Positions 45,345 to 54,364 of a DNA stretch of 61,065 bases are shown here, one piece after another. The notes beneath the pieces are model-generated. The model had not been told where the DNA came from, did no database searches, and was given only the letters and a program-made list of their open reading frames with translations. The DNA comes from an uncultured Pseudomonadota bacterium (GTDB lineage: Bacteria > Pseudomonadota > Alphaproteobacteria > UBA9219), in assembly GCA_903920205.1 (NCBI GenBank), contig CAIXLI010000110.1, forward strand, positions 1-61,065. The letters are read 5' to 3'. Numbering within the stretch: the stretch's first letter is position 1; every line of letters starts with the position of its first letter. Both the position numbers and the translations under genes were made by a program.

Positions 45345-48300
45345 ATGATCAAGCGCATGAAAAAGAAAAATGCATATAGTGCGGCGATTGTGGTTGCTCT
45401 TGTCGGCCTTTTGCTCGCAGGGGGCCACGTTTTCGCTGGCTCCGATAAAGACATCGCGCCACGCGGGTCGAGCTCTTTTTCCTATACGCCCAAAGGTTCT
45501 GAAGGCACTGGCATTGCGACGTCTGACCCTCTTTCCGCCTCCTATGATGCGACGACTGCCGACGAAGCCCCATCGCAAGATGAGCACAAGTCGGTAAGAG
45601 AAACGGCGGCTAAGATCCTTTACGCGATTTCAAAGCATCCGGTCGAACGCGGCGCTAAACCTGCCGAGTGGAAGATTCAACAGAACAAAGCGGCTGAAGC
45701 CGCACGCGCCGGTCACTATGGCGAAGCGTTGCCCGTTCTCCAACGTTTGCGCGCCGAGCATCCCGAAGATATCAGTGTCGCCAGCGACTATGCCGCCATT
45801 TTGGGTTGGGCAGGGCACGATGCCGATGCCGTTGCCGCCTACAAAACGTTGCCCACGGGCGTACGTCCCGATTATTTGGTCGACTCCATTGGTCACGCCT
45901 ACCGCAATTTGCATCAACCGGAGGAATCCTTGGCGATCTATCGCCTTGGTCTGCAGACCTATCCGATGAACCAAAATTTCGTGGCAGGCGAGATTCTCAG
46001 TTTGCTCGAAGCTGGTCACGGCAAGGAAGCCAAGGAACGCGCGCAAGCTGCCACCGATGCCTACGCGACGCCTTCGGATTCTTTGTCCTTGGCGATCAAA
46101 CTAGCTTTCCGTGCGGACGCCGTCTCTTTGGCGCGCGCTGGTCATTATAAGGAAGCCTTGGCTGAATTTGCCGTGCTTCACAAAAAATATCCTACCGATG
46201 ACGGTGTTTCCGGCGATTATGTCGCGGTCCTCAGCTGGGCGGGTCGGCACGCGGATGCGACGGCGCTTTACCGCACCTTGTCCGCAGGCGATCAGCCCGA
46301 TTACGTTTTAGATGCCGCCGCGCATTCCTATCGCGCTCTGCACCAGCCCAAACAGGCTTTGGATTTGTATCAGGCCGCTCTGAACAAGGCCCCCGATAAT
46401 GTCGCCTATGCCGTGGGGGTGATTTACAGCCTGTCCGATCTAGGACGCGGCAAAGAGGCGATGGCCTTCGCCGAAGCGCAGCTCGCCAAGCATCCCGAAA
46501 GACCGGCGGCCTTGGTCAAGGCCTATGTGTCGGTCAAACATCGCTATGCCATCGACCTCGCGCGCGCTGGTCATTTCGATCAGGCCTTGAGCATCTTACG
46601 TGCCATGCGCGCGCAGGATCCTTCCGACATAACCCTGCGCATGGACATCATCGCGGTGTTAAGCTGGGCGGGGCGTCACGAGGAAGCCATCAAGGAATAC
46701 CAGAAAATCGAGGGACGGAAGTTCCCCGATTATGTTTTGGAAGCAGTCGGCGGCTCCTACCGCGCCTTGCATCAGTCCGGAAAGGCTTTGGTAGTCTATC
46801 GTCACGGATTGAGCCAATCTCCAGGCAATGCGATTTTTGCGGCGGGAGATGTCCGCTGTCTCGATGATTTGGGGCGCTACGCCGAAGGACAATCTCGTGC
46901 CGAGGCTTTCACGCGCCGCTACGGCGATCATCTTGACGTTCTGTTGGCGGGTGGCGAAGCGTCGAATTTCAACGACCAATCGATAGTCGCGCTTAATTTC
47001 TATCAACATGCGCAGGCGCTCTCGTCGGAAAACAAAGAAGCTATGCGCGGCGCGATCCATGCCGAAGCCAGCTTGGGCGCGGCTCAGGTGGCGTTGACGC
47101 ATGCCGACAGACACCCTGGGTTGATGAACGGGGAAGAATACCGTGCTCTTGTTGGCGAAGCGGATCAGGCTTTGGTGCGTTGGGGACCGTTGGAGCCCGT
47201 CAGCGAAGCGACACGCTTTGCCGCGACGGATCGTGCTCTCGCCTCGCTCAATACTCATATCGGCGCATGGACGGCGTTGCAAGACCCCGCAGTCTATCCG
47301 AATATTCAACGCGCACGCTTCGACCGCTTGGTCGCCTTGCGCGACCGTCAACGCATGCAAGACGTCGTGGACGATTACAACGCGCTGGCACGAGAAGGCA
47401 TCGAAGTGCCTAACTATGCGCTGGAGCCTGTCGGCGAGGCCTATTTGTATTTGCGCCAGCCGGAGATCGCCCGCGATATTTTCTTGAAGGCCTTGCAGAC
47501 AGACCCCGACGACTTTGAAACGCGGCGTCTGCTGGCCTATGCTTATCTTGAGGCCGATCAATATGACGAGGCCTTTGCGACGATCGACAAGGTGCGCGAA
47601 GATGAACCTGTCTGGGTTTATCTGAAAGGCGAACCGGAACGGCTTCCCAACACTGGCCATGTGGTTGCCGACCATTCGGTGACTGAACTTGATGCCGGAG
47701 AGCTGCGCCTTTACAGCGACCTTTTGGAAGATGCAGACAAGCGTTTGACGCCCATCGTCCAAGCAGGGCCTTTCGATGCGCGGAACCGCGCCGCCGCAGG
47801 CAATATTTACTTTGCGCGTGGCTGGCCCCGCAAGGCGATGGAGCACTATGATATCGGCCTCGCCATTCAGGACGGTCACGATGTGGGGAACGAAACAGGC
47901 ATGGTTTTTGCCAACCTCGCGTTACAGAATTTCCAAAAAGCCGAAGAACAGGCACGGGATTTGCGCGTGAGGTTCCCCGAAAATCTCGGCGTTCAACGCG
48001 CCAACCGCGCATGGGACGTTCACGCGATGGCGGAATTGGACGTTCATGCGGGCTATAGTTTTGCGCCGTCCGGTGGTGCTTCGGCGGGCGATGTGCCGCA
48101 CGGGCAGGGGTTCAATGTCGGGGCTACGCTCTACTCCGCGCCGTTGGCCCATAACTGGCGTTTGTTCGCGGGCGAGGATTTCGCGCATGAACACCAGCCT
48201 AATGCCGAGGGTGTAATCGACACGACTCGTTCCACGGCAGGCGTTGAGTACCGTAAAGGCGACGTGACGGCTACCGTCGCGCCGACCTTCAATACCTACG

Positions 48301-48926
48301 ACAGCCGCGAACGCGTTGGCGCTAACGGCACGGTGAAATATACCTTTAATGATATCTGGAGCGCGGGGATCGCGGCGGAACTGTTTTCTGCGACGACGCC
48401 GCTGCGCGCGCTTAACGCCGGAGTGACGGCTAATCGGTATGACGTCAACGCCCAGTGGCGGCAGAGCGAGTCGCGTCAGGTTTCGGTGGACGCCTATGTC
48501 ATGCCGTTCTCCGACGGAAACTTCCGCACCGTTGAAGAGGCTGAATATCTCGAACGCCTTTACACCCATCCCAAGTTCAAGGTGGAAGCCGAAGTCAATC
48601 TGGCCTCCACGCAGAACAACAAGGATGAAAACCGTTTGTACTACAATCCCTCGTTGGATCTGACGGCTTTGGCGGGATTGCGGGCGACGCATACGCTGTA
48701 TCATCGTTACGAGACATTGTACGAGCACAGCCTGTTGGCGATGCCCGGGTTCTACGCGCAACAGCACTATGGAACATCGCCCGCATGGGTCGTGCGCTAT
48801 GAACAGCGCGTGCATTACAACGATACGCTGGATGCGGGCGCAGGCGTGAATTACGCGCATCAGAATTATAATGGGTCGGCGGAAGACGCCGTGAGTTTGA
48901 CAGTCGATGTTGTGGAGCGTTTCTGA
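45345..48926 (+). CDS. pgaA: Poly-beta-1,6-GlcNAc export porin PgaA-like, with extended TPR region
   Basis: TPR repeats then C-terminal beta-barrel; first gene of pgaABCD-like operon. Confidence 0.9.
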   Translation: MIKRMKKKNAYSAAIVVALVGLLLAGGHVFAGSDKDIAPRGSSSFSYTPKGSEGTGIATSDPLSASYDATTADEAPSQDEHKSVRETAAKILYAISKHPVERGAKPAEWKIQQNKAAEAARAGHYGEALPVLQRLRAEHPEDISVASDYAAILGWAGHDADAVAAYKTLPTGVRPDYLVDSIGHAYRNLHQPEESLAIYRLGLQTYPMNQNFVAGEILSLLEAGHGKEAKERAQAATDAYATPSDSLSLAIKLAFRADAVSLARAGHYKEALAEFAVLHKKYPTDDGVSGDYVAVLSWAGRHADATALYRTLSAGDQPDYVLDAAAHSYRALHQPKQALDLYQAALNKAPDNVAYAVGVIYSLSDLGRGKEAMAFAEAQLAKHPERPAALVKAYVSVKHRYAIDLARAGHFDQALSILRAMRAQDPSDITLRMDIIAVLSWAGRHEEAIKEYQKIEGRKFPDYVLEAVGGSYRALHQSGKALVVYRHGLSQSPGNAIFAAGDVRCLDDLGRYAEGQSRAEAFTRRYGDHLDVLLAGGEASNFNDQSIVALNFYQHAQALSSENKEAMRGAIHAEASLGAAQVALTHADRHPGLMNGEEYRALVGEADQALVRWGPLEPVSEATRFAATDRALASLNTHIGAWTALQDPAVYPNIQRARFDRLVALRDRQRMQDVVDDYNALAREGIEVPNYALEPVGEAYLYLRQPEIARDIFLKALQTDPDDFETRRLLAYAYLEADQYDEAFATIDKVREDEPVWVYLKGEPERLPNTGHVVADHSVTELDAGELRLYSDLLEDADKRLTPIVQAGPFDARNRAAAGNIYFARGWPRKAMEHYDIGLAIQDGHDVGNETGMVFANLALQNFQKAEEQARDLRVRFPENLGVQRANRAWDVHAMAELDVHAGYSFAPSGGASAGDVPHGQGFNVGATLYSAPLAHNWRLFAGEDFAHEHQPNAEGVIDTTRSTAGVEYRKGDVTATVAPTFNTYDSRERVGANGTVKYTFNDIWSAGIAAELFSATTPLRALNAGVTANRYDVNAQWRQSESRQVSVDAYVMPFSDGNFRTVEEAEYLERLYTHPKFKVEAEVNLASTQNNKDENRLYYNPSLDLTALAGLRATHTLYHRYETLYEHSLLAMPGFYAQQHYGTSPAWVVRYEQRVHYNDTLDAGAGVNYAHQNYNGSAEDAVSLTVDVVERF
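45702..46988 (+). repeat. Three tandem 143-aa (429-bp) TPR modules inside pgaA
   Basis: Units start at 45702, 46131, 46560 with ARAGHYGEAL / ARAGHYKEAL / ARAGHFDQAL, each followed by LxWAGRxxxAxxxYxxL...PDYxxxxxxxxYRxLHQ. Confidence 0.9.
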
Positions 48927-50908
48927 TGATACGTCTTTTCGCTCGTTTGGTTCTTGTGTCGCTGTTCCTAGCAGGGGCGGGCGCTTCCTCTATGGCTGCG
49001 CCGCCTCCCCCGGGGGCGTTCCTCGCGCTGTGTTATCACAACGTCGAAGACGCCGATCCCGATCAGAATTACGACGGCGTAACGACGGCTAAACTTGTCG
49101 AACAACTCGCCTGGCTTCAGGACCAAGGCTATAAGGCGGTCTCCATTGACGATCTGTTGGCGGCGCGCGCGGGCAAAAAAACCTTGCCGGAAAAAGCCAT
49201 GTTACTGTCGTTCGACGACGGTTATGAAAGCTTCTATACCCGCGTTTACCCGATTTTGAAGGCGTTCCACTTTCCTGCCATCGTCGGCTTGGTCGATGAA
49301 TGGATGAAGGGGCAGGGCGGCGACGACGCGCATTCGGGGGATACCGTTCGCTATGGTAACACGACCTTGCCGCGCAGCGCCTTTTTGACATGGGCGCAGG
49401 TGCGCGAGATGCAAAAATCCGGCTTGGTCGAAGTGGCCTCGCATTCACACGCGCTTCATAAAGGCATCCTCGGCAATCCGCAGGGCAATCAAGAACCTGA
49501 CGCCGTGACGGCAGCCTATGACCCGAAAACCGGCACCTACGAACTTGCCGAACATTACGCGCGTCGTTTGCAAGACGATGCCGCCGCTTCACTGAAGACG
49601 ATCAAAAAAGAAACCGGCAAAGCGCCCCGCGTGATGGTCTGGCCCTATGGCGCCTATAACGAACTCGGTATGATGATTGAGGGCGCGCAAGGCCTGCCGA
49701 CGATGCTGTCGCTGGAAGACGGCTACGCCACGGTCCGCGATCTAAGAAGCGTGCCGCGCATGCTGGTGAAGGACGATCCGAACATGATCAAATTTGCCGT
49801 TCATGTTCGTCAGACCGACAAAGTCACGCCGATCCGCGTGGTTCAGGTCGATCTGGATTACGTCTATGATCCCGATCCCGCGCAGGAAGAGCGTAATCTC
49901 GACGCGCTTGTTTCGCGCATCTTCAAATTAAAGATCAATACGGTTTTCTTACAGGCCTTCTCCGATCCCACCGCTTCGGGCATGGCGTCGTCGGTGTACT
50001 TCCCCAATCGTTTCCTGCCGGTGCGCGAGGATTTGTTCAACCGCGTCGCGTGGCAGCTTGCCACGCGTGCGCAAGTCAAAGTCTATGGCTGGCTGCCTGT
50101 GCTATCCTTCGATTTCGGCGACGGCGTCGCCAAGGTTCAGGCGTGGAGCGAGGCCTCCCATACGGCGTCGTCCGACCCCAAAGCCTATCACCGCGTCTCG
50201 CCGTTTGATCCCGAAGGACGCCGCCGCATTATCGGCCTTTACGAGGATCTAGGCCGCCATGGCCCTATCGACGGGTTGCTGTTCCACGACGACGCGATGC
50301 TGTCGGATTTTGAGGATGCAAGTCCTTTGGCGCTGGAAGCCTATAAAGCGGCTGGTTTCCCCGCGTCGATCTCGGACATTCGCGCCAATCCCGATACGCT
50401 GGCGCGGTGGACTTCGTTCAAGACCGATATGCTGATCCAGTTCACGCAAGAGCTGACCTCCCATGTGGCGGCCTATCGCGCGCCGCTCAAGACCGTGCGC
50501 AATATCTATGCGCCGCTGCTTTTGAATCCCGGCAGCGAGGAATGGTTCGCGCAAAGCTATGATCGCTTCTTGCAGTCTTACGACTATGTCGCGGTCGAAG
50601 CGATGCCGGATATGGAAAATGTCCCCTCGGGCGATCAAGATGCATGGCTTGAGAAGCTCGTCTCGGTCGTCGCGCAAAAACCCGAAGGTTTGAAGCACAC
50701 CGTGTTTGAGCTTCAATCCGTCGATTGGCGCATTAAGGACAGCGGACGCGCCATTCCGACAGAAAAACTTGGGGGGCAGATGAATTTGCTCGCACGGCGC
50801 AGGGCGTTGAATTTCGGCTATTATCCCGACGACTTCATCGCTAATGTGCCGGACGCCGAAGCGCTTCATAAAGATTTCTCACTGCAAACTTATCCGTACA
50901 CGCCATGA
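48926..50908 (+). CDS. pgaB: Poly-beta-1,6-N-acetyl-D-glucosamine N-deacetylase PgaB
   Basis: FLALCYHNVEDADPDQ, MLLSFDDGYESFYTRVYPILKAF, SHSHALH; C-terminal glycoside hydrolase-like domain. Confidence 0.94.
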   Translation: MIRLFARLVLVSLFLAGAGASSMAAPPPPGAFLALCYHNVEDADPDQNYDGVTTAKLVEQLAWLQDQGYKAVSIDDLLAARAGKKTLPEKAMLLSFDDGYESFYTRVYPILKAFHFPAIVGLVDEWMKGQGGDDAHSGDTVRYGNTTLPRSAFLTWAQVREMQKSGLVEVASHSHALHKGILGNPQGNQEPDAVTAAYDPKTGTYELAEHYARRLQDDAAASLKTIKKETGKAPRVMVWPYGAYNELGMMIEGAQGLPTMLSLEDGYATVRDLRSVPRMLVKDDPNMIKFAVHVRQTDKVTPIRVVQVDLDYVYDPDPAQEERNLDALVSRIFKLKINTVFLQAFSDPTASGMASSVYFPNRFLPVREDLFNRVAWQLATRAQVKVYGWLPVLSFDFGDGVAKVQAWSEASHTASSDPKAYHRVSPFDPEGRRRIIGLYEDLGRHGPIDGLLFHDDAMLSDFEDASPLALEAYKAAGFPASISDIRANPDTLARWTSFKTDMLIQFTQELTSHVAAYRAPLKTVRNIYAPLLLNPGSEEWFAQSYDRFLQSYDYVAVEAMPDMENVPSGDQDAWLEKLVSVVAQKPEGLKHTVFELQSVDWRIKDSGRAIPTEKLGGQMNLLARRRALNFGYYPDDFIANVPDAEALHKDFSLQTYPYTP

Positions 50909-52203
50909 CCAGAAAAATCTTCGGCCTCTCAATCATCCTGTTCCTTGTCCTTTACGGACTTGTGACCGGCTATATGCTCGACTTCATTTTCCTGTATCCG
51001 CTGTTCATGTCGGTGATGTGGATTTTGGGCGGCGTGTACTTCTATTTCCACTGGGAACGCGGCACACCAAGCCCGGAAACAGCGCCGACTGTTTCTGAAT
51101 ATCCTTTCGTGTCGATTTTGGTGCCTTGCTATAACGAAAGCGCCAATGTTGAGGAGACGATCGAAGTCGCCAATGCGCAAAATTGGCCCGATTTCGAAAT
51201 CATCGCCATCAATGACGGCTCCAGCGACGATACCGGCGAAAGATTGGAACGTCTGGCGCAGGAATATCCCCGCCTGCGCGTGATCCAATTTGCCGCCAAT
51301 CAGGGCAAAGCGATGGCGCTGCGTATGGGCGCTTTGGCGGCCCGCGGCGAGTACATCGTTTGCATCGACGGCGACGCGCTTATGCATGTCAACGCCACGG
51401 CGTATCTTGTGCGTCCGATGGTCGAAAATCCCCGCGTTGGCGCCGTTACCGGCAATCCCCGTGTTCGCACACGCTCAACCCTTGTCGGCAAGGTCCAGGT
51501 CGGCGAGTTTTCCTCGATTATCGGCCTTATCAAACGCGCCCAGCGTATTTACGGGCATTTGTTTACGATATCGGGCGTCATCTGCTCGTTCCGCCGCCGC
51601 GCTTTGCATGATTGCGGCTATTGGGACATCAACATGATTACCGAGGACATCGATATCAGCTGGTCGCTGCAACTGCGGCATTGGGCCATTCAGTATGAAC
51701 CGAACGCCTTGTGCTGGATATTGATGCCCGAAACGCTGCGCGGCTTGTGGACTCAGCGCGTGCGATGGGCGCAGGGCGGCGCGGAGGTGTTCTTCAAGAA
51801 CATCGTGCGCATCTGGAAATGGATGGACCACCGCATGTGGATCCTGATCGTCGATTTCGTCCTCAGCACCGTGTGGGCCTATTCCTACCTTCTGTCGCTG
51901 ATCTTGTGGTCTCTGGGTAAGTTCTTTGTCATGCCTGCGGCTTTGAACGTGCCGACCATTTTCCCGCCCGCTTTCTGGGGGTTGATCTTGGCCTTCGTCA
52001 ACTTGCTGCAATTCGTGACGGCGATGACGATTGAAACGCGTTACGAAAATAAATTGTTGCGCCTTTTGGGCTGGACCATCTGGTATCCTCTCGTGTTCTG
52101 GATCATTTCCATGTTCACGATGCTGGTGGCTGTTCCCAAAGCCTTCTTTAAATCCCGCACCAAACGCGCCGCGTGGGGATCGTCAGACAGAGGTTTCAGA
52201 TGA
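50905..52203 (+). CDS. pgaC: Poly-beta-1,6-GlcNAc synthase PgaC
   Basis: SILVPCYNESANVEETIEVA, AINDGSSDDTGE, CIDGDALM, TEDIDISWSLQLR, QRVRWAQGG. Confidence 0.96.
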   Translation: MTRKIFGLSIILFLVLYGLVTGYMLDFIFLYPLFMSVMWILGGVYFYFHWERGTPSPETAPTVSEYPFVSILVPCYNESANVEETIEVANAQNWPDFEIIAINDGSSDDTGERLERLAQEYPRLRVIQFAANQGKAMALRMGALAARGEYIVCIDGDALMHVNATAYLVRPMVENPRVGAVTGNPRVRTRSTLVGKVQVGEFSSIIGLIKRAQRIYGHLFTISGVICSFRRRALHDCGYWDINMITEDIDISWSLQLRHWAIQYEPNALCWILMPETLRGLWTQRVRWAQGGAEVFFKNIVRIWKWMDHRMWILIVDFVLSTVWAYSYLLSLILWSLGKFFVMPAALNVPTIFPPAFWGLILAFVNLLQFVTAMTIETRYENKLLRLLGWTIWYPLVFWIISMFTMLVAVPKAFFKSRTKRAAWGSSDRGFR

Positions 52204-52667
52204 CCGACCAGCATCCGTCCTACGACCATTACATCATCACCGAATCCGAGGACGTCTCGTCGCTGGCAAAGCTGCGCGACATCATCCTGACGATTTTCCT
52301 GTGGATCATCTACATCTACTTCATCCGCGAAGCGTGGCCTTTTGTCGCCGATTTGGCGCATTGGGCGTTCAACGGGTTCGATGACTACAGCAAGTACCCC
52401 GCGCTGGCGATCGTTCCGATGATCCAATCCTATGGGCAAGTCGCGGGCGTCATGACCGTGCTTTACCTCGGTTGGGCGCTTTACAACATGCTGCGTTTCC
52501 GTGGACGCCAACGCCGCAAACCCCGCGCTATTGTGGCCCCCGAAGATCTGGCGACAATGTACGGCTTCTCGCCCGAAACAGTCGTCGAATGGCAAGAAGC
52601 GCCTTTGATGACCATGACCCACGACGAAGACGGGCATCTGACGGATGTTAAGGTCGGCAAAGTCTAG
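52200..52667 (+). CDS. pgaD: PgaD-like membrane protein
   Basis: Two TM segments; ATGA overlap with pgaC; C-terminal DLATMYGFSPETVVEWQEA. Confidence 0.85.
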   Translation: MTDQHPSYDHYIITESEDVSSLAKLRDIILTIFLWIIYIYFIREAWPFVADLAHWAFNGFDDYSKYPALAIVPMIQSYGQVAGVMTVLYLGWALYNMLRFRGRQRRKPRAIVAPEDLATMYGFSPETVVEWQEAPLMTMTHDEDGHLTDVKVGKV

Positions 52668-53428
52668 AGCATAAACTGTTCGCGGATGATGCGTTCGCCT
52701 AAGTGCTGGTCGGGGTCGAACAGCAAGGTGATGCTTTGGGCGCGGTCTTGCCAAATCTTTGCTTTGACGGCGTTGTGGAGGACGGCATTGCCCGCCTCGA
52801 TCCTTGCCGGACGTTTGTTGGTTTCCAGAATGTCGATCTCAATGGCGGCGTCTTGCGGCAGAACCGCATAAGACCAATTGCGCGGGCGGAAACCGCAGAT
52901 CGCCGTCATAATCAGCGTATTGGCGTTCAGCGGCATAATCGGCCCGCCGCAGGAATGGTTGTAGGCGGTGCTGCCCGCAGGCGTGGCGACCAAGATGCCA
53001 TCGCCGCTGAATTTTGCGATGCGTTCGATGCCGTCGATCAGGATGCGCAGGCGGACGGCCTGCGGCGTTTCGCGGAGAATGGAAACCTCGTTGATCGCCA
53101 GAGCGGAGAAGCTTGTTCCTTCCGTCGTCTCCGCTTCGATGCGCAAGGGGTGGAGCGTGACGCTTTGGGCCCGCACCAGTCTTTGTTCCAGGTCGTCCTT
53201 ATTGTTGAATTTATTACACAGAAATCCGACCGATTCGGTTCTGCGAATCGCAAAAACGGGTTTCCCTGTCTCCATCGATTCGTAAAGCGTGTTCAAAACC
53301 TGCCCATCGCCCCCCAGCACGACAAAGTAATCGGCATCGCGCGGATCGGACTGACCATAACGCTTTGTCATCTCGACAAAAGCCTTCTGGGCGAGGAGGG
53401 AGTGGCTGGCACTAAAGAATATTTTCAT
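52664..53428 (-). CDS. nadK: NAD kinase
   Basis: VVLGGDGQVLNTLYE, GDGILVATPAGSTAYNHSCGGPIMP. Confidence 0.95.
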   Translation of the reverse strand: MKIFFSASHSLLAQKAFVEMTKRYGQSDPRDADYFVVLGGDGQVLNTLYESMETGKPVFAIRRTESVGFLCNKFNNKDDLEQRLVRAQSVTLHPLRIEAETTEGTSFSALAINEVSILRETPQAVRLRILIDGIERIAKFSGDGILVATPAGSTAYNHSCGGPIMPLNANTLIMTAICGFRPRNWSYAVLPQDAAIEIDILETNKRPARIEAGNAVLHNAVKAKIWQDRAQSITLLFDPDQHLGERIIREQFML

Positions 53429-53523
53429 GGCCTAGGCTGAAGTTAGGGTTACGGGGGCAACATCTTGTACTCAAGGGAAAATCGAGGTTTTCCTTCAAAT
53501 ATGCTGAATGTCGAACCCTGATA

Positions 53524-53538
53524 TTAAGCGTCTCTTAA
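53524..53538. promoter_or_regulatory. CtrA box TTAAGCGTCTCTTAA upstream of chpT
   Basis: Exact TTAA-N7-TTAA, 68 bp upstream of ATG 53607; GANTC site (GACTC) immediately after at 53540. Confidence 0.75.
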
Positions 53539-53606
53539 CGACTCATAAGTAATTGTAGGCTGCTTGTCTAAGTTATTCAAATCCCCCGTAAATAGGCGGC
53601 GTAGTT

Positions 53607-54287
53607 ATGCAACTCGATATGCGCGTGATGGAACTTCTGGCGTCGAAGCTGTGCCACGATCTGGTCAGCCCCGTAAGCGCTATTAACAACGGGGTCGAAC
53701 TGATCGAGGAAATCGGCGGCTCCGTTGTTGCCGAAGCGATGAAGTTGATCGGGGACAGCGGTGCTACCGCCGCCCGCCGTTTGCGGCTATACCGCATGGC
53801 CTATGGGCGCGCGGGAAGCGAAAGTACGCTGGGCGTCAGGGATGTGCGTCAGGTCGCCGAACAATATCTGACAGGAACCAAGGTATCGCTGACATGGCCC
53901 GACAATGTACCCGCCGTCGATGTGGCCGAGAGGCGCGGTTTTTTGAAAACCGTTCTTAATCTTATCGTTCTTGCTGAAGAATCCCTCGCCTATGGCGGAG
54001 CCATTACGTTGAGCGACATTAAAGGGGCAGGGGGCGGCTGTCGGTTCGAGATCGTCGGGCGCAACGCTTCCTTAAATCTCAATATTCAAGAAGCGTTGGA
54101 AGGCACGCTGCCGATAGAAGAATTATCTCCGCGAAGCATACAGGCGTATCTTACCGGAAGGTTTGCGGCGCATTTTGGTTTTGGATTGGCTCACGATCAT
54201 TCTGTGCCTGATCGGCTTGAGCTTTCGCTTGCCTCGTCTGTCGCACAATCCGAGTCTGAACCTTCTTTGTGCGCAATCGGTTCTTAG
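53607..54287 (+). CDS. chpT: Histidine phosphotransferase ChpT-like
   Basis: LLASKLCHDLVSPVSAINNGVELIEE (phospho-His motif), degenerate kinase-like domain. Confidence 0.85.
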   Translation: MQLDMRVMELLASKLCHDLVSPVSAINNGVELIEEIGGSVVAEAMKLIGDSGATAARRLRLYRMAYGRAGSESTLGVRDVRQVAEQYLTGTKVSLTWPDNVPAVDVAERRGFLKTVLNLIVLAEESLAYGGAITLSDIKGAGGGCRFEIVGRNASLNLNIQEALEGTLPIEELSPRSIQAYLTGRFAAHFGFGLAHDHSVPDRLELSLASSVAQSESEPSLCAIGS

Positions 54288-54364
54288 AATTTTGTGCGCG
54301 GAGTGATATACGTTGATTCCCTCCTGCGTTCTGTGACGCGAACTCTATCTTAGAGGAAATAACT

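Noticed and set aside
46659-47879. 406-aa minus-strand ORF
   Set aside because: Antisense shadow of pgaA; no recognisable motif, whereas the plus strand has exact TPR repeats
47922-48860. 312-aa minus-strand ORF
   Set aside because: Antisense to the PgaA beta-barrel region; shadow ORF of GC-rich sequence
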